Shown here one piece after another: positions 31,077 through 38,700 of a DNA stretch of 64,000 nt. A program made the position numbers and the translations under genes. This DNA comes from Methylobacterium sp. B4 (GTDB taxonomy: Bacteria; Pseudomonadota; Alphaproteobacteria; Rhizobiales; Beijerinckiaceae). Under the pieces are notes generated by a model. That model had not been told where the DNA came from. It worked only from the letters and a program-made list of their open reading frames with translations, and ran no database searches. Numbering within the stretch: the first letter of the stretch is position 1; each line of letters opens with the position of its first letter. The stretch is taken from positions 1 to 64,000 of the forward strand of contig NZ_QJJJ01000020.1 in NCBI RefSeq assembly GCF_003201865.1. Reading direction: 5' to 3'.

Positions 31077-31186
31077 GCGCACCACGAAGAATTTTCGTCG
31101 CCCGAGCGCGAAAGCCGCTCTGGCTCGCCCACGGGTCAGGGTGTGAGGGGCCGGAGCAAGGCCCGGGACGGACGAGGGGGGGAACG

Positions 31187-32014
31187 ATGCGGACCCACGA
31201 TGTGCCCATGCAGAAGCAAGGGGCGTCCATGCGCCGCCCGTGCCGCGCGAGCCTGATGCTGGCCGCCGGCCTCGTCCTGGCGCTCGCCGTGCCCGCGCAG
31301 GCCAATCCGCTGACCGAGGTGCCGGGGTCCCGGCCGCCCGCACCGGAGGAGGCGCCCCCGCCCCGGGACGAGGCGGCGGAGCGGGCGGAGGCCGAGACCG
31401 AGGCGCGGGCGTTGAACCCGAACGCCACCGCGATCATCCGCTCGCTCGCCCCCTTCGCCGACGGCAATCCCGGCGCCCCGCTCGCGGTGGCGCCCGGCGA
31501 TGGCGGCCCGCCCCTGCGGGTCGATCCCGCCCGCTCGGTCGATCTCACGGTGTTCTTCGCCTACGACAGCGCCCGCCTGACGCCGGAGGCGCGCATCCAG
31601 CTCGAGCCGCTGGGCGAAGCCCTGCGCGACCGGGCGCTGGCCGGCCACGGCTTCCTCATCGCCGGCCACACCGACGCCTCCGGGGGCCTCGCCTACAACC
31701 GCCGCCTGTCGCTCGCCCGGGCGCGGGCCGTGAAGGCGCATCTCGTCGAGACCTACGGCATCGCCCCGGAGCGCCTGCGCGTCCACGGCTGGGGACCCGG
31801 CCGCCCGAAGGATCCGGCCGCGCCCCGCTCGCGGGTCAACCGCCGGGTCGAGGTCAGCCTGATCGCGCCGGCTCGCCGCGGGGGCCTGCGCTTCGTGCTG
31901 CCCGCATCGGAGCAGGCCTGCGCCGGCTCCGGGCTCGCCGATCCGCGCTTGGCCCGCGCGCTCGACCTCGACGATTTCGACGCGGCCCCGACGCCGCTCC
32001 CCTGCACCGAATGA
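31187..32014 (+). CDS. OmpA-family outer-membrane/peptidoglycan-associated protein
   Basis: A 275-residue protein with an N-terminal export signal (hydrophobic MLAAGLVLALAVPAQA), an acidic Pro/Glu linker, and an OmpA-like domain at about residues 115-230: VDLTVFFAYDSARLTPEAR, IAGHTDASG, LSLARARAVKAHL, VHGWG and RVNRRVEVSL. Such domains bind diaminopimelate of peptidoglycan. There is no beta-barrel. The last 45 residues are a Cys-containing extension. GAGGGGGGAA precedes ATG 31187; ATG 31229 is another possible start nearer the signal. It could tether the protease system to the cell wall. Confidence 0.85.
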   Translation: MRTHDVPMQKQGASMRRPCRASLMLAAGLVLALAVPAQANPLTEVPGSRPPAPEEAPPPRDEAAERAEAETEARALNPNATAIIRSLAPFADGNPGAPLAVAPGDGGPPLRVDPARSVDLTVFFAYDSARLTPEARIQLEPLGEALRDRALAGHGFLIAGHTDASGGLAYNRRLSLARARAVKAHLVETYGIAPERLRVHGWGPGRPKDPAAPRSRVNRRVEVSLIAPARRGGLRFVLPASEQACAGSGLADPRLARALDLDDFDAAPTPLPCTE

Positions 32015-32043
32015 ACGCCGACCTGCCCTTCAGGAGAATCCCG

Positions 32044-33018
32044 ATGTCGCATGCCCGTCTCAAGGCCCTCCGCAGCGCCTTCGCCGCCTCGGCCCTTTTC
32101 TCGCTCGGCCTCCTCGGCCTCGCCGCTCCCGCCCTCGCCCAGGCCAAGCCCAACGTCGTGGTGATGGGCGAGGATGCCGACGAGGATTCGGTGCCGCGCG
32201 GCAACCGCATCTTCCAGCGGGTGATCGCCGAACTCGCCGAGACGATGAACCTGCGCGGCTACAACGTCTACGACGAGACCGCCGTGGCGATGGGCTTCAC
32301 CCAGCCCAACCGCGTGCGCCGCCGGGACGCGGAGCTGATCGAGGTGGCCCGCGCCGTCCAGAACCCGCCGCTCGACGTGGTGGCGGTGTTCCAGATCTAC
32401 GCCTCGGCCTCGAAATCGGGCTATTCCGACATCGTGCGGCCGGAGGTGCGCATTCCCGGCCGCCTCCTCAACGTGCGCACCGGCCAGTCGCTGGGCTCGT
32501 TCGAGGTGGCGGGCGTGCAGCTCCCGCCCCTGCCGCAAGGGTGCGACCGCGACTGCCTGCTGGAGCGGGTCGGCGCCGAGGCGAAGGGGATCGCGGGCGA
32601 CGTCGCGGCGGCGCTGACGGCCAAGCTCGACGGCGTCGTGGCTCCCCGCCGGGGCGCCGATGCGGGCCCCCTCCTCGACGGCGCTCCCGGCGCTCCGCCG
32701 CCCTCCCCCGGCGCGGTCGCGGCGGCGCCCGGCGGCGAGGCCTGCGGCGGCCTGCCCACCGCCTACACGGTCAAGCTGAGCGGCTTCTCGGCCCAGGAGG
32801 TCCAGGCGGCCGAGGAGTACATGGCCGCCTTCCGCTGCTACGAGCACCACCGCCCGGTGCGCGCGAGCGGGGCGAGCGCCGAGTACTGGTACGAGACCCG
32901 CTCCGATTCCGCCCGCCTCGGCCGCAACCTGCGCCTGATGCTGGAGCACATGAGCGCGCCCGGGCAGGTCCAGTTCTCCGGCAACACCTTCGTCATCAGC
33001 CGCGTCGCGACGCGCTGA
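32044..33018 (+). CDS. Exported protein with CsgG/TolB-like N-terminal domain
   Basis: A 324-residue protein with a Sec signal (cleavage near ALA-QAK). Residues 35-200 alternate strands and helices in the manner of CsgG/TolB-N/FlgO-type lipoproteins (VVVMGEDADED, IFQRVIAELAETMNLRGYNV, VVAVFQIYASA, RLLNVRTGQSLGSFEV). After a Pro/Gly/Ala linker, the last 85 residues form a separate beta-alpha domain (AYTVKLSGFSAQEVQAAEEY, FRCYEHHRPV). AGGAGA supports ATG 32044; an ATG at 32011 overlaps the OmpA gene stop and is an alternative. No enzymatic motif. Confidence 0.7.
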   Translation: MSHARLKALRSAFAASALFSLGLLGLAAPALAQAKPNVVVMGEDADEDSVPRGNRIFQRVIAELAETMNLRGYNVYDETAVAMGFTQPNRVRRRDAELIEVARAVQNPPLDVVAVFQIYASASKSGYSDIVRPEVRIPGRLLNVRTGQSLGSFEVAGVQLPPLPQGCDRDCLLERVGAEAKGIAGDVAAALTAKLDGVVAPRRGADAGPLLDGAPGAPPPSPGAVAAAPGGEACGGLPTAYTVKLSGFSAQEVQAAEEYMAAFRCYEHHRPVRASGASAEYWYETRSDSARLGRNLRLMLEHMSAPGQVQFSGNTFVISRVATR

Positions 33019-33061
33019 ACCCGGCACCGGCCGTCCGCGCCTGCCCCACGAGGAGCCCGCC

Positions 33062-34087
33062 ATGACCGACCCTCACCCGCCGCGCGGCCTGCTCGCCCGC
33101 TTCGTCCCGCGCCGCGCGGGGCTGCGCGCCCTGCTCGCCGGCCTCGCCAGCGCGCTCCTGGCCTCCGCCGCGCCCGGCCCGGCGCACGCGGCCGAGCCGG
33201 TGTTCCCGCCCGCCGGCTCCCTTGGCCTCGTGCCGCCGCCCGGCATGACCCCATCCGAAAAATTCGCGGGCTTCGAGCACCGCTCGGGCGCCTCGATCAT
33301 CCTCGTCGAGATGCCGCCCGAGGCCTGGGCGCAGATCAACGGCCGCTTCACGCCCGAGGCGCTGGCCGCGACCGGCTTCCGGGTGAAGGGCGGTTCGGAG
33401 GCGCTGCCGGTGGCCGGCGGCGAGGGCTTCGTCCTGCGCGGCACGCAGGGGGCCAACGGGCTCACCTACGCCAAGTGGGTCGCGGTCGTCCGGGGCGGGG
33501 CCGGCACCGGCCTCGTCACCGTGCAGGTTCCCGAGAGCGCGGCGGAGCAGGTGCCGGAGGCCGCCGTCGAGGCCGCCCTGCGCACGGTCGCCTTCCGGGC
33601 GCCCGGCAGCGTCGCCGACCAGATCGCCGCCCTGCCCTACACGGTCGGCGACATGGCGGGATTCCGCCCGGTGCGCACGCTGATGGGCAATGCCCTGCTG
33701 CTCACCGACGGCCCGAAGGACGTCGATCCCGAGGGCAGCCAGACCATGGTCATCGTCGCGCCCTCCCTGGGCCGGGCCGCCGTGGGAGCCGGCCAGGAAA
33801 GTGCCTTCGCCCGCAAGGCGCTCGGCACCCTGCGCGAGGTCAAGGATCTCACGGTCACGGACGAGGAGCGCTCGACCCGCGGGGACGCCGTCGTCCTGCG
33901 CCTGCGCGGCTCCGGCGCGGATGCGCGCTCGGGCCGTCCGGTCGCGGTGACGCAGACCATCCTGTTCGAGGGGCCGGGCTACGTCCGGGTCCTCGGCCTC
34001 ACGAGCGCGGACCGGCCCGACGCACTCGCCCGTGCCGAGCGCGTCGCCGCCTCGATCGCGACGCGCCGGAACGGGGACGCCCGATGA
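33062..34087 (+). CDS. Exported protein of unknown function (341 aa)
   Basis: A 341-residue protein with a long basic-then-hydrophobic Sec signal (cleavage near AHA-AEP). The mature part is two similar-looking alpha/beta halves (LGLVPPPGMTPSEKFAGFEH, IILVEMPPEAW; then FRPVRTLMGNALLLTDGPKD, TMVIVAPSLG), reminiscent of DcrB-type periplasmic folds. I do not assign a family. GAGGAG lies upstream of the ATG. The stop overlaps the next gene (ATGA). Confidence 0.65.
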   Translation: MTDPHPPRGLLARFVPRRAGLRALLAGLASALLASAAPGPAHAAEPVFPPAGSLGLVPPPGMTPSEKFAGFEHRSGASIILVEMPPEAWAQINGRFTPEALAATGFRVKGGSEALPVAGGEGFVLRGTQGANGLTYAKWVAVVRGGAGTGLVTVQVPESAAEQVPEAAVEAALRTVAFRAPGSVADQIAALPYTVGDMAGFRPVRTLMGNALLLTDGPKDVDPEGSQTMVIVAPSLGRAAVGAGQESAFARKALGTLREVKDLTVTDEERSTRGDAVVLRLRGSGADARSGRPVAVTQTILFEGPGYVRVLGLTSADRPDALARAERVAASIATRRNGDAR

Positions 34088-34395
34088 ATCCCCTCGATCG
34101 CGCCGATCCCGAGCCTGCCCGCGGGAGACGCAGCGCGCGACGATGCCTGATCCTCCTCGCGGCCGCCGCTCTGTCGGGCCCTGCCGCCGCCGCGCCCTCG
34201 CTGCTGGAGGACTGGGCCGCCCTCAACAGTGCCTGCCGCGGCGGGCGCGGCGACGATCCGAGGACCCTTGAGGCCTGCACCCGCCGGGACGCCCTCGACC
34301 AGCGCCTCACCGCCGCCGGCTGGTGCTACGGGCGCCCCGGCGAGGCCGGATACCAGCGGCGCTGGCGGCTTTGCACCTCGTCCAGGCAGCGTTGA
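34084..34395 (+). CDS. Small exported Cys-containing protein (103 aa)
   Basis: A 103-residue precursor with a Sec signal (CLILLAAAALSGPAAAA). The mature portion of about 65 residues has cysteines in NSACRG, EACTRR, GWCYGR and RLCTSS, fit for two disulfides, and a Trp-rich end. The pattern W..LN..CRG....D..T..AC..RD resembles small periplasmic proteins often found beside lysozyme-like or Sel1 genes, but I assign no family. ATGA-coupled to the gene upstream; last gene of this exported cluster. Confidence 0.65.
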   Translation: MNPLDRADPEPARGRRSARRCLILLAAAALSGPAAAAPSLLEDWAALNSACRGGRGDDPRTLEACTRRDALDQRLTAAGWCYGRPGEAGYQRRWRLCTSSRQR

Positions 34396-34652
34396 GGCGT
34401 GGGTTCGGCTCACGGGATCGGCGCGGTTCAAGAACCGCCGGACAGAAGCGAAACAGCCGGGAAGCACCGGCTCGGCCAGATTTGTCCAACCGGGTTGGGC
34501 GCAAGGGAATAAGTTCGAATAGGTCTAAGGAGAAACCCAACAATACGTCTGAGCCGACTATGCGATGCGCGTCAAGCTTGCGGGGCAATTGAATTTATGC
34601 AGATTGATCTCACGCCTGTATCGATAGACGGACATTCAAGCCGCCCCGCCGC
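34396..34652. other. Intergenic break between two operons
   Basis: About 257 bases without a gene. A 7-bp hairpin GCGGTTC (34433-34439) / GAACCGC (34442-34448) may end the upstream cluster. Sequence from about 34490 to 34610 is relatively AT-rich and probably carries the promoter of the SWIM-domain operon. Confidence 0.5.
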
Positions 34653-36020
34653 ATGAGCCTGACGACTGCCCAGATCCTCGATCTCGCCCCCGACGCGTCG
34701 AGCCGCAAGGCCGGGCAGGATCAGGCGAAACCGCAGAAATGGGCCGGCCTCGGCCGGGCGGGCACGGTGATCTGGGGCGAGATCAAGGGCAGCGGGGCGA
34801 GCCCCTACCGCACGGTCGCGGATCTCGCCGGGCCGTCCTCGAAATGCACCTGCCCGAGCCGCAAGTTCCCCTGCAAGCACGGCCTCGGCCTGATGCTGGT
34901 CGACGCGAGCGCTCCGATCGCGGAGGGCGAGCCGCCGGACTGGGCCGCCGCCTGGATGAAGGGGCGCGAGAGCCGCGCCGCCGCGGCCGAGACCCGGGCG
35001 AAGGAACCCGCCAAGCCCGTCGACGAGCGGGCGCAGGCCAAGCGGCGTCAGGCCCGCGAGGACCGGGTCGCGGCGGCGCTGGACGAACTCGACCTCTGGC
35101 TGCGCGACCTGATGCGGCGCGGGCTCGCGGCCGCGCGCAGCGAACCCTACGCCTTCTGGGACCGCATGGCCGGACGCCTCGTGGACGGGCAGGCGCCGGG
35201 CCTCGCCCGCCGGGTGCGCACCCTGCCGGGGCTGATCGCGGCGGCGCCTCAGGCCGGCGCCCCCCGGCCGGAAGCTGCGCTCGGCCTCGGCCTCGGCCGG
35301 CTCGCCCTGTTGCTCCGGGCCGCGCGCCGCCTCGATGCGCTGTCGCCCGAACAGGCGGCGGGCGTGCGCGCGGCGCTCGGCTACCCCGTCACCGCCGAGG
35401 AGATGGCGGCCCGGCCGGACCAAGCCGACACCTGGGCGGTGCTGGCCCACGCCGTCGAGGAGGAGGACCGGCTGACCGCCCGCTCGGTCTGGCTCGTCGG
35501 CCGCGCCAGCGGCGCGCTGGCCCAGGTGATCGATTACGGAACCGCGGGCTCGCCCCTGCCGCCGGCGCCCGCTGCCGGCCAGGATTTTTCCGGCGCGCTC
35601 GCCTTCCAGCCCGGCGACCCGCCGCTGCGGGCGGTCTTTCGCGAGGGCCGCGCCGGCCCGGCCGCGGGCGCGGTCTTGCCCGGTGCGGCGAGCGTCGCGG
35701 CGGCGCGGGACGCCTTCGCCGACGCGCTGTCGCGCGCGCCCTGGCTCGAGCGCTGGCCGGTGCGGCTGGGGAGCGTGCGGCTCGGGCGCCTCGCCGCCGG
35801 CAGCGCGGCGGCCTTCGCGGCGGGCGACGAGACCGGCAGCCTCGCCCTGCGGGCCGAGCCGCGCCTGCCGAGCCTGCTCGCGGTGGCGGCGGGCCGCCCG
35901 GTCGACCTGTTCGGCCTCTACGACGGCTACGGCCTGAGCCCCCTCGCCCTGATCGCGGAGGGCCGCCTCTACGCGATGCCGGCGCAGGATTCGCAGCCCG
36001 TCCTGCTGCAGGTGGCCTGA
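34653..36020 (+). CDS. SWIM zinc-finger protein (YehQ-like)
   Basis: A 455-residue protein whose N-terminal region carries a SWIM zinc finger: Cys65-x-Cys67 (SSKCTCPSR) and Cys74-x-His76 (FPCKHG). A charged helical segment (about 105-150) follows, then a long helical/beta region with no catalytic motif. SWIM fingers bind DNA or proteins. In E. coli, yehQ encodes such a protein in the yehL-yehM-yehP-yehQ cluster, and homologous sets are widespread and functionally uncharacterised. The stop shares a base with the next start (TGATG). Confidence 0.85.
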   Translation: MSLTTAQILDLAPDASSRKAGQDQAKPQKWAGLGRAGTVIWGEIKGSGASPYRTVADLAGPSSKCTCPSRKFPCKHGLGLMLVDASAPIAEGEPPDWAAAWMKGRESRAAAAETRAKEPAKPVDERAQAKRRQAREDRVAAALDELDLWLRDLMRRGLAAARSEPYAFWDRMAGRLVDGQAPGLARRVRTLPGLIAAAPQAGAPRPEAALGLGLGRLALLLRAARRLDALSPEQAAGVRAALGYPVTAEEMAARPDQADTWAVLAHAVEEEDRLTARSVWLVGRASGALAQVIDYGTAGSPLPPAPAAGQDFSGALAFQPGDPPLRAVFREGRAGPAAGAVLPGAASVAAARDAFADALSRAPWLERWPVRLGSVRLGRLAAGSAAAFAAGDETGSLALRAEPRLPSLLAVAAGRPVDLFGLYDGYGLSPLALIAEGRLYAMPAQDSQPVLLQVA

Positions 36021-37603
36021 TGGACGCGACCGAACGTGCCCCGGACGGTTGGGAGCCGACGCTCGCCGCCGCGCTGCTCGGGGCCGAGCGCGCCCCGCCC
36101 GCGGCGCCCTCGACGCTGGCCGCCCTCGTCGCCGAGGCCGATCCCGGCGCCGCCCTGCTGGCGCGGCTCGCCGCCGAGGGCGCCCACCACCTCGCCGGCC
36201 TGGAACTCGGGCCGGAGGCGCTGGCGCCGCTGGAGGAGCGCGGCCGCTTCGGGCCGGACTGCCCGCCCGCCGCCGCGACGCGGCTCCACGGCCTCCTCAC
36301 CCAGGGCACCAGCGCGCGCACCCGCGTCGAGGAGTGGTTCGAACGCGCCGCCGCAGCGGGCTCGCGCCCGCCCGCTTGGCTGCTCCAGGCCTTGATGCTC
36401 CAGCGCGGCACCCTGCCCGCCGCGGCGGAGGCGGTAGTGGGCGCCGAACTCGACTGGCTCGCCCGCGCCTGTGGCGAGGCCCCGGCCGAAGGAGGAGCTG
36501 CGGCGGACCCTTCGGACTGGACCGAGGGCACGGTGACCGAGCGGCGCGCCGCCTTCACCGCCTTCCGCGCCCGCGATCCGGAAGGCGCGCGCGCCGCCCT
36601 GGAACCGGTCTTCCGCAAGGAGAAGGCCGATGCGCGCGAGGCCCTGGTTCACGCTTTGGCGACCGGCCTGTCGGCGGCCGACGAACCCTTTCTCGAAGCC
36701 TGCCTCGACGACCGCGCCAACGGCGTGCGGCTCGCCGCGCAGCACCTGCTGCCGGGGCTTCCCGGCTCGCGCTTTGCCGAGCGTATGGCGGCTCGCGCCC
36801 GGGCCGCGCTGAGCGTCGAGAGCAAGCGCAAGCTGCTGGGCGGCACCACGCACAATCTCGTCGTCATCCTGCCGGAGGAGAGCCCGGAGCTGGCCCGCGA
36901 CGGCGTCGAGGCCAATTCCTGGGAGCGACGCGGCGGCGGTGCCCGGGCCGGCCTGCTGCGGGCGATCCTGGCGCGCGCGCCGCTCCACGCCTTCGCCGCG
37001 CATCCGCCGCGGCTCTGGATCGAGCTGGCCCTGCGCAGCGAGTGGGCCGACCCGGTCTTCCACGGGCTGTTCTCGGCGGCCAAGCGCACCCTCGACCCGG
37101 CCTGGGCGGAGGCGATGGCCGACATCACGGCGGAAGCCTACGAGGGTAAGGTCACCGGCGTCCGCCGCACCAACGAGGTTCTCGGGATGTGGGCGGAGGC
37201 GCTCGACCTCCTGCCCGACGCCGTGTGGGAAGCACGGGTCGCAGGCCTGATCCGCGCCCGCAAGATCGAGGTGGTGCTGGCCGTGCTGGGCCAGGGCCCG
37301 GAGCATTTCTCGGAAGCCTTCAGCGCCACCCTGCTCGACTGGCTCGCCTTCGTCACCCGCGGCTCTGACGCCCTGCGGCGGGATCTCGCCAAGCCCTGGG
37401 TGATCGCCCGCCTCGGCGACCGGCTCTGGCCGGGTGACGACAGCGCCGCCGCCGCCGCCGCCATCCTGGCGCGCCTGCCGGAGGGGGACGGCGACCGCCT
37501 GCGCACGCAGCTCACGGGATTGACGAGCGTGCTGGAACTGCGCGCCGCGATCCGGCGCGACTTCCGACCGGAGACCACCACAGGGGGAACGGCTCAAGGA
37601 TGA
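36020..37603 (+). CDS. DUF5691 family protein
   Basis: A 527-residue, mostly helical protein recognised as DUF5691 from its place between the SWIM and MoxR genes and features such as RERRAAFTAFR-type and DPEGARAALEPVFRKEKADAR segments, with HEAT-like repeats (FLEACLDDRANGVRLAAQHL). The middle contains RKLLGGTTHNLVVILPEE. No signal or membrane segment. Probably a scaffold for the AAA+/vWA machine. Coupled at both ends (TGATG upstream, ATGA downstream). Confidence 0.8.
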   Translation: MDATERAPDGWEPTLAAALLGAERAPPAAPSTLAALVAEADPGAALLARLAAEGAHHLAGLELGPEALAPLEERGRFGPDCPPAAATRLHGLLTQGTSARTRVEEWFERAAAAGSRPPAWLLQALMLQRGTLPAAAEAVVGAELDWLARACGEAPAEGGAAADPSDWTEGTVTERRAAFTAFRARDPEGARAALEPVFRKEKADAREALVHALATGLSAADEPFLEACLDDRANGVRLAAQHLLPGLPGSRFAERMAARARAALSVESKRKLLGGTTHNLVVILPEESPELARDGVEANSWERRGGGARAGLLRAILARAPLHAFAAHPPRLWIELALRSEWADPVFHGLFSAAKRTLDPAWAEAMADITAEAYEGKVTGVRRTNEVLGMWAEALDLLPDAVWEARVAGLIRARKIEVVLAVLGQGPEHFSEAFSATLLDWLAFVTRGSDALRRDLAKPWVIARLGDRLWPGDDSAAAAAAILARLPEGDGDRLRTQLTGLTSVLELRAAIRRDFRPETTTGGTAQG

Positions 37604-38700
37604 CATCGACGAACACCGTCAAGGCCGCGCAGCTGCGCCAGGCCGCCGAGGATGCCTTCGCCGAGGAGATCGCGGCGCTCCGCGAATCCGACGACCGGCC
37701 GCGCCCGCCGAACTGGCAGATGTCGCCGCAGGCCGTCGTCACCTACCTGCTCGGCGGCAAACTCCCGTCAGGCTTCGAGGTCACCCCGAAATACATCGGC
37801 GACCGGCGCCTGATGGAGGTCGCGGTGGCCACGCTCGCCACCGACCGGGCCCTGCTGCTGCTCGGCGTGCCGGGCACCGCCAAGAGCTGGGTCAGCGAGC
37901 ATCTCGCCGCCGCGATCTGCGGCACCTCGCGCCTGATCGTGCAGGGCACCGCCGGCACCAGCGAGGAGGCGATCCGCTACGGCTGGAACTACGCGCTGCT
38001 GCTGGCCAAGGGCCCGAGCCGCGAGGCGGTGGTGGCCTCGCCGATCATGCGGGCGATGAACGAGGGCCGCATCGCCCGCGTCGAGGAGCTGACCCGCATC
38101 CCCTCCGAGACGCAGGACAGCTTCATCACCGTCCTCTCGGAAAAGACCCTGCCGATCCCCGAGCTGAACGAGGAGGTCGCGGCCCAGAAGGGCTTCAACC
38201 TCATCGCCACGGCCAACAACCGGGACCGCGGCGTCAACGAGTTGTCGAGCGCGCTCAAGCGCCGCTTCAACACCGTGGTGCTGCCCCCGCCCGCCACGAT
38301 CGAGGCGGAGATCGCCATCGTCGAGACCCGCGTCGCCGCGCTCGGGCGCGCCTTCGAGATTCCGGCCGAACCACCGGGCGCCGAGCAGATCCGCCGCGTC
38401 GTCACGATCTTCCGCGAGCTGCGCGAGGGCGTCACCGCCGACGGCAAGAGCAAGGTGAAGCAGCCCTCGGGCACGCTCTCGACGGCCGAAGCCATCAGCG
38501 TCGTCGGCAGCGGGCTGGCGCTCGCGGCGCATTTCGGCGACGGCCGCCTCTCGGCGCACGACCTCGTTTCCGGCATCGCGGGGGCCGTGGTGAAGGACCC
38601 GGTGCAGGACGCCATCGTCTGGCGCGAATACCTCGAGACCGTGGTCAAGGAGCGCGACGGCTGGAAGGATTTCTATAAGGCCGCTCGCGCGAGCGCGTGA
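37600..38700 (+). CDS. MoxR-family AAA+ ATPase (YehL subfamily)
   Basis: A 366-residue AAA+ ATPase with Walker A GVPGTAKSW (about 89-97), a Walker B-like RIARVEEL (the Asp/Glu pair as VEEL), sensor 1 NLIATANNRDRG and arginine finger/sensor region LSSALKRRFN. This is the YehL branch of MoxR ATPases, which act as chaperone-like hexamers with vWA-domain partners to insert cofactors or remodel complexes. It is co-translated with the DUF5682 and vWA genes downstream. Nothing in the sequence indicates the client. Confidence 0.92.
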   Translation: MTSTNTVKAAQLRQAAEDAFAEEIAALRESDDRPRPPNWQMSPQAVVTYLLGGKLPSGFEVTPKYIGDRRLMEVAVATLATDRALLLLGVPGTAKSWVSEHLAAAICGTSRLIVQGTAGTSEEAIRYGWNYALLLAKGPSREAVVASPIMRAMNEGRIARVEELTRIPSETQDSFITVLSEKTLPIPELNEEVAAQKGFNLIATANNRDRGVNELSSALKRRFNTVVLPPPATIEAEIAIVETRVAALGRAFEIPAEPPGAEQIRRVVTIFRELREGVTADGKSKVKQPSGTLSTAEAISVVGSGLALAAHFGDGRLSAHDLVSGIAGAVVKDPVQDAIVWREYLETVVKERDGWKDFYKAARASA

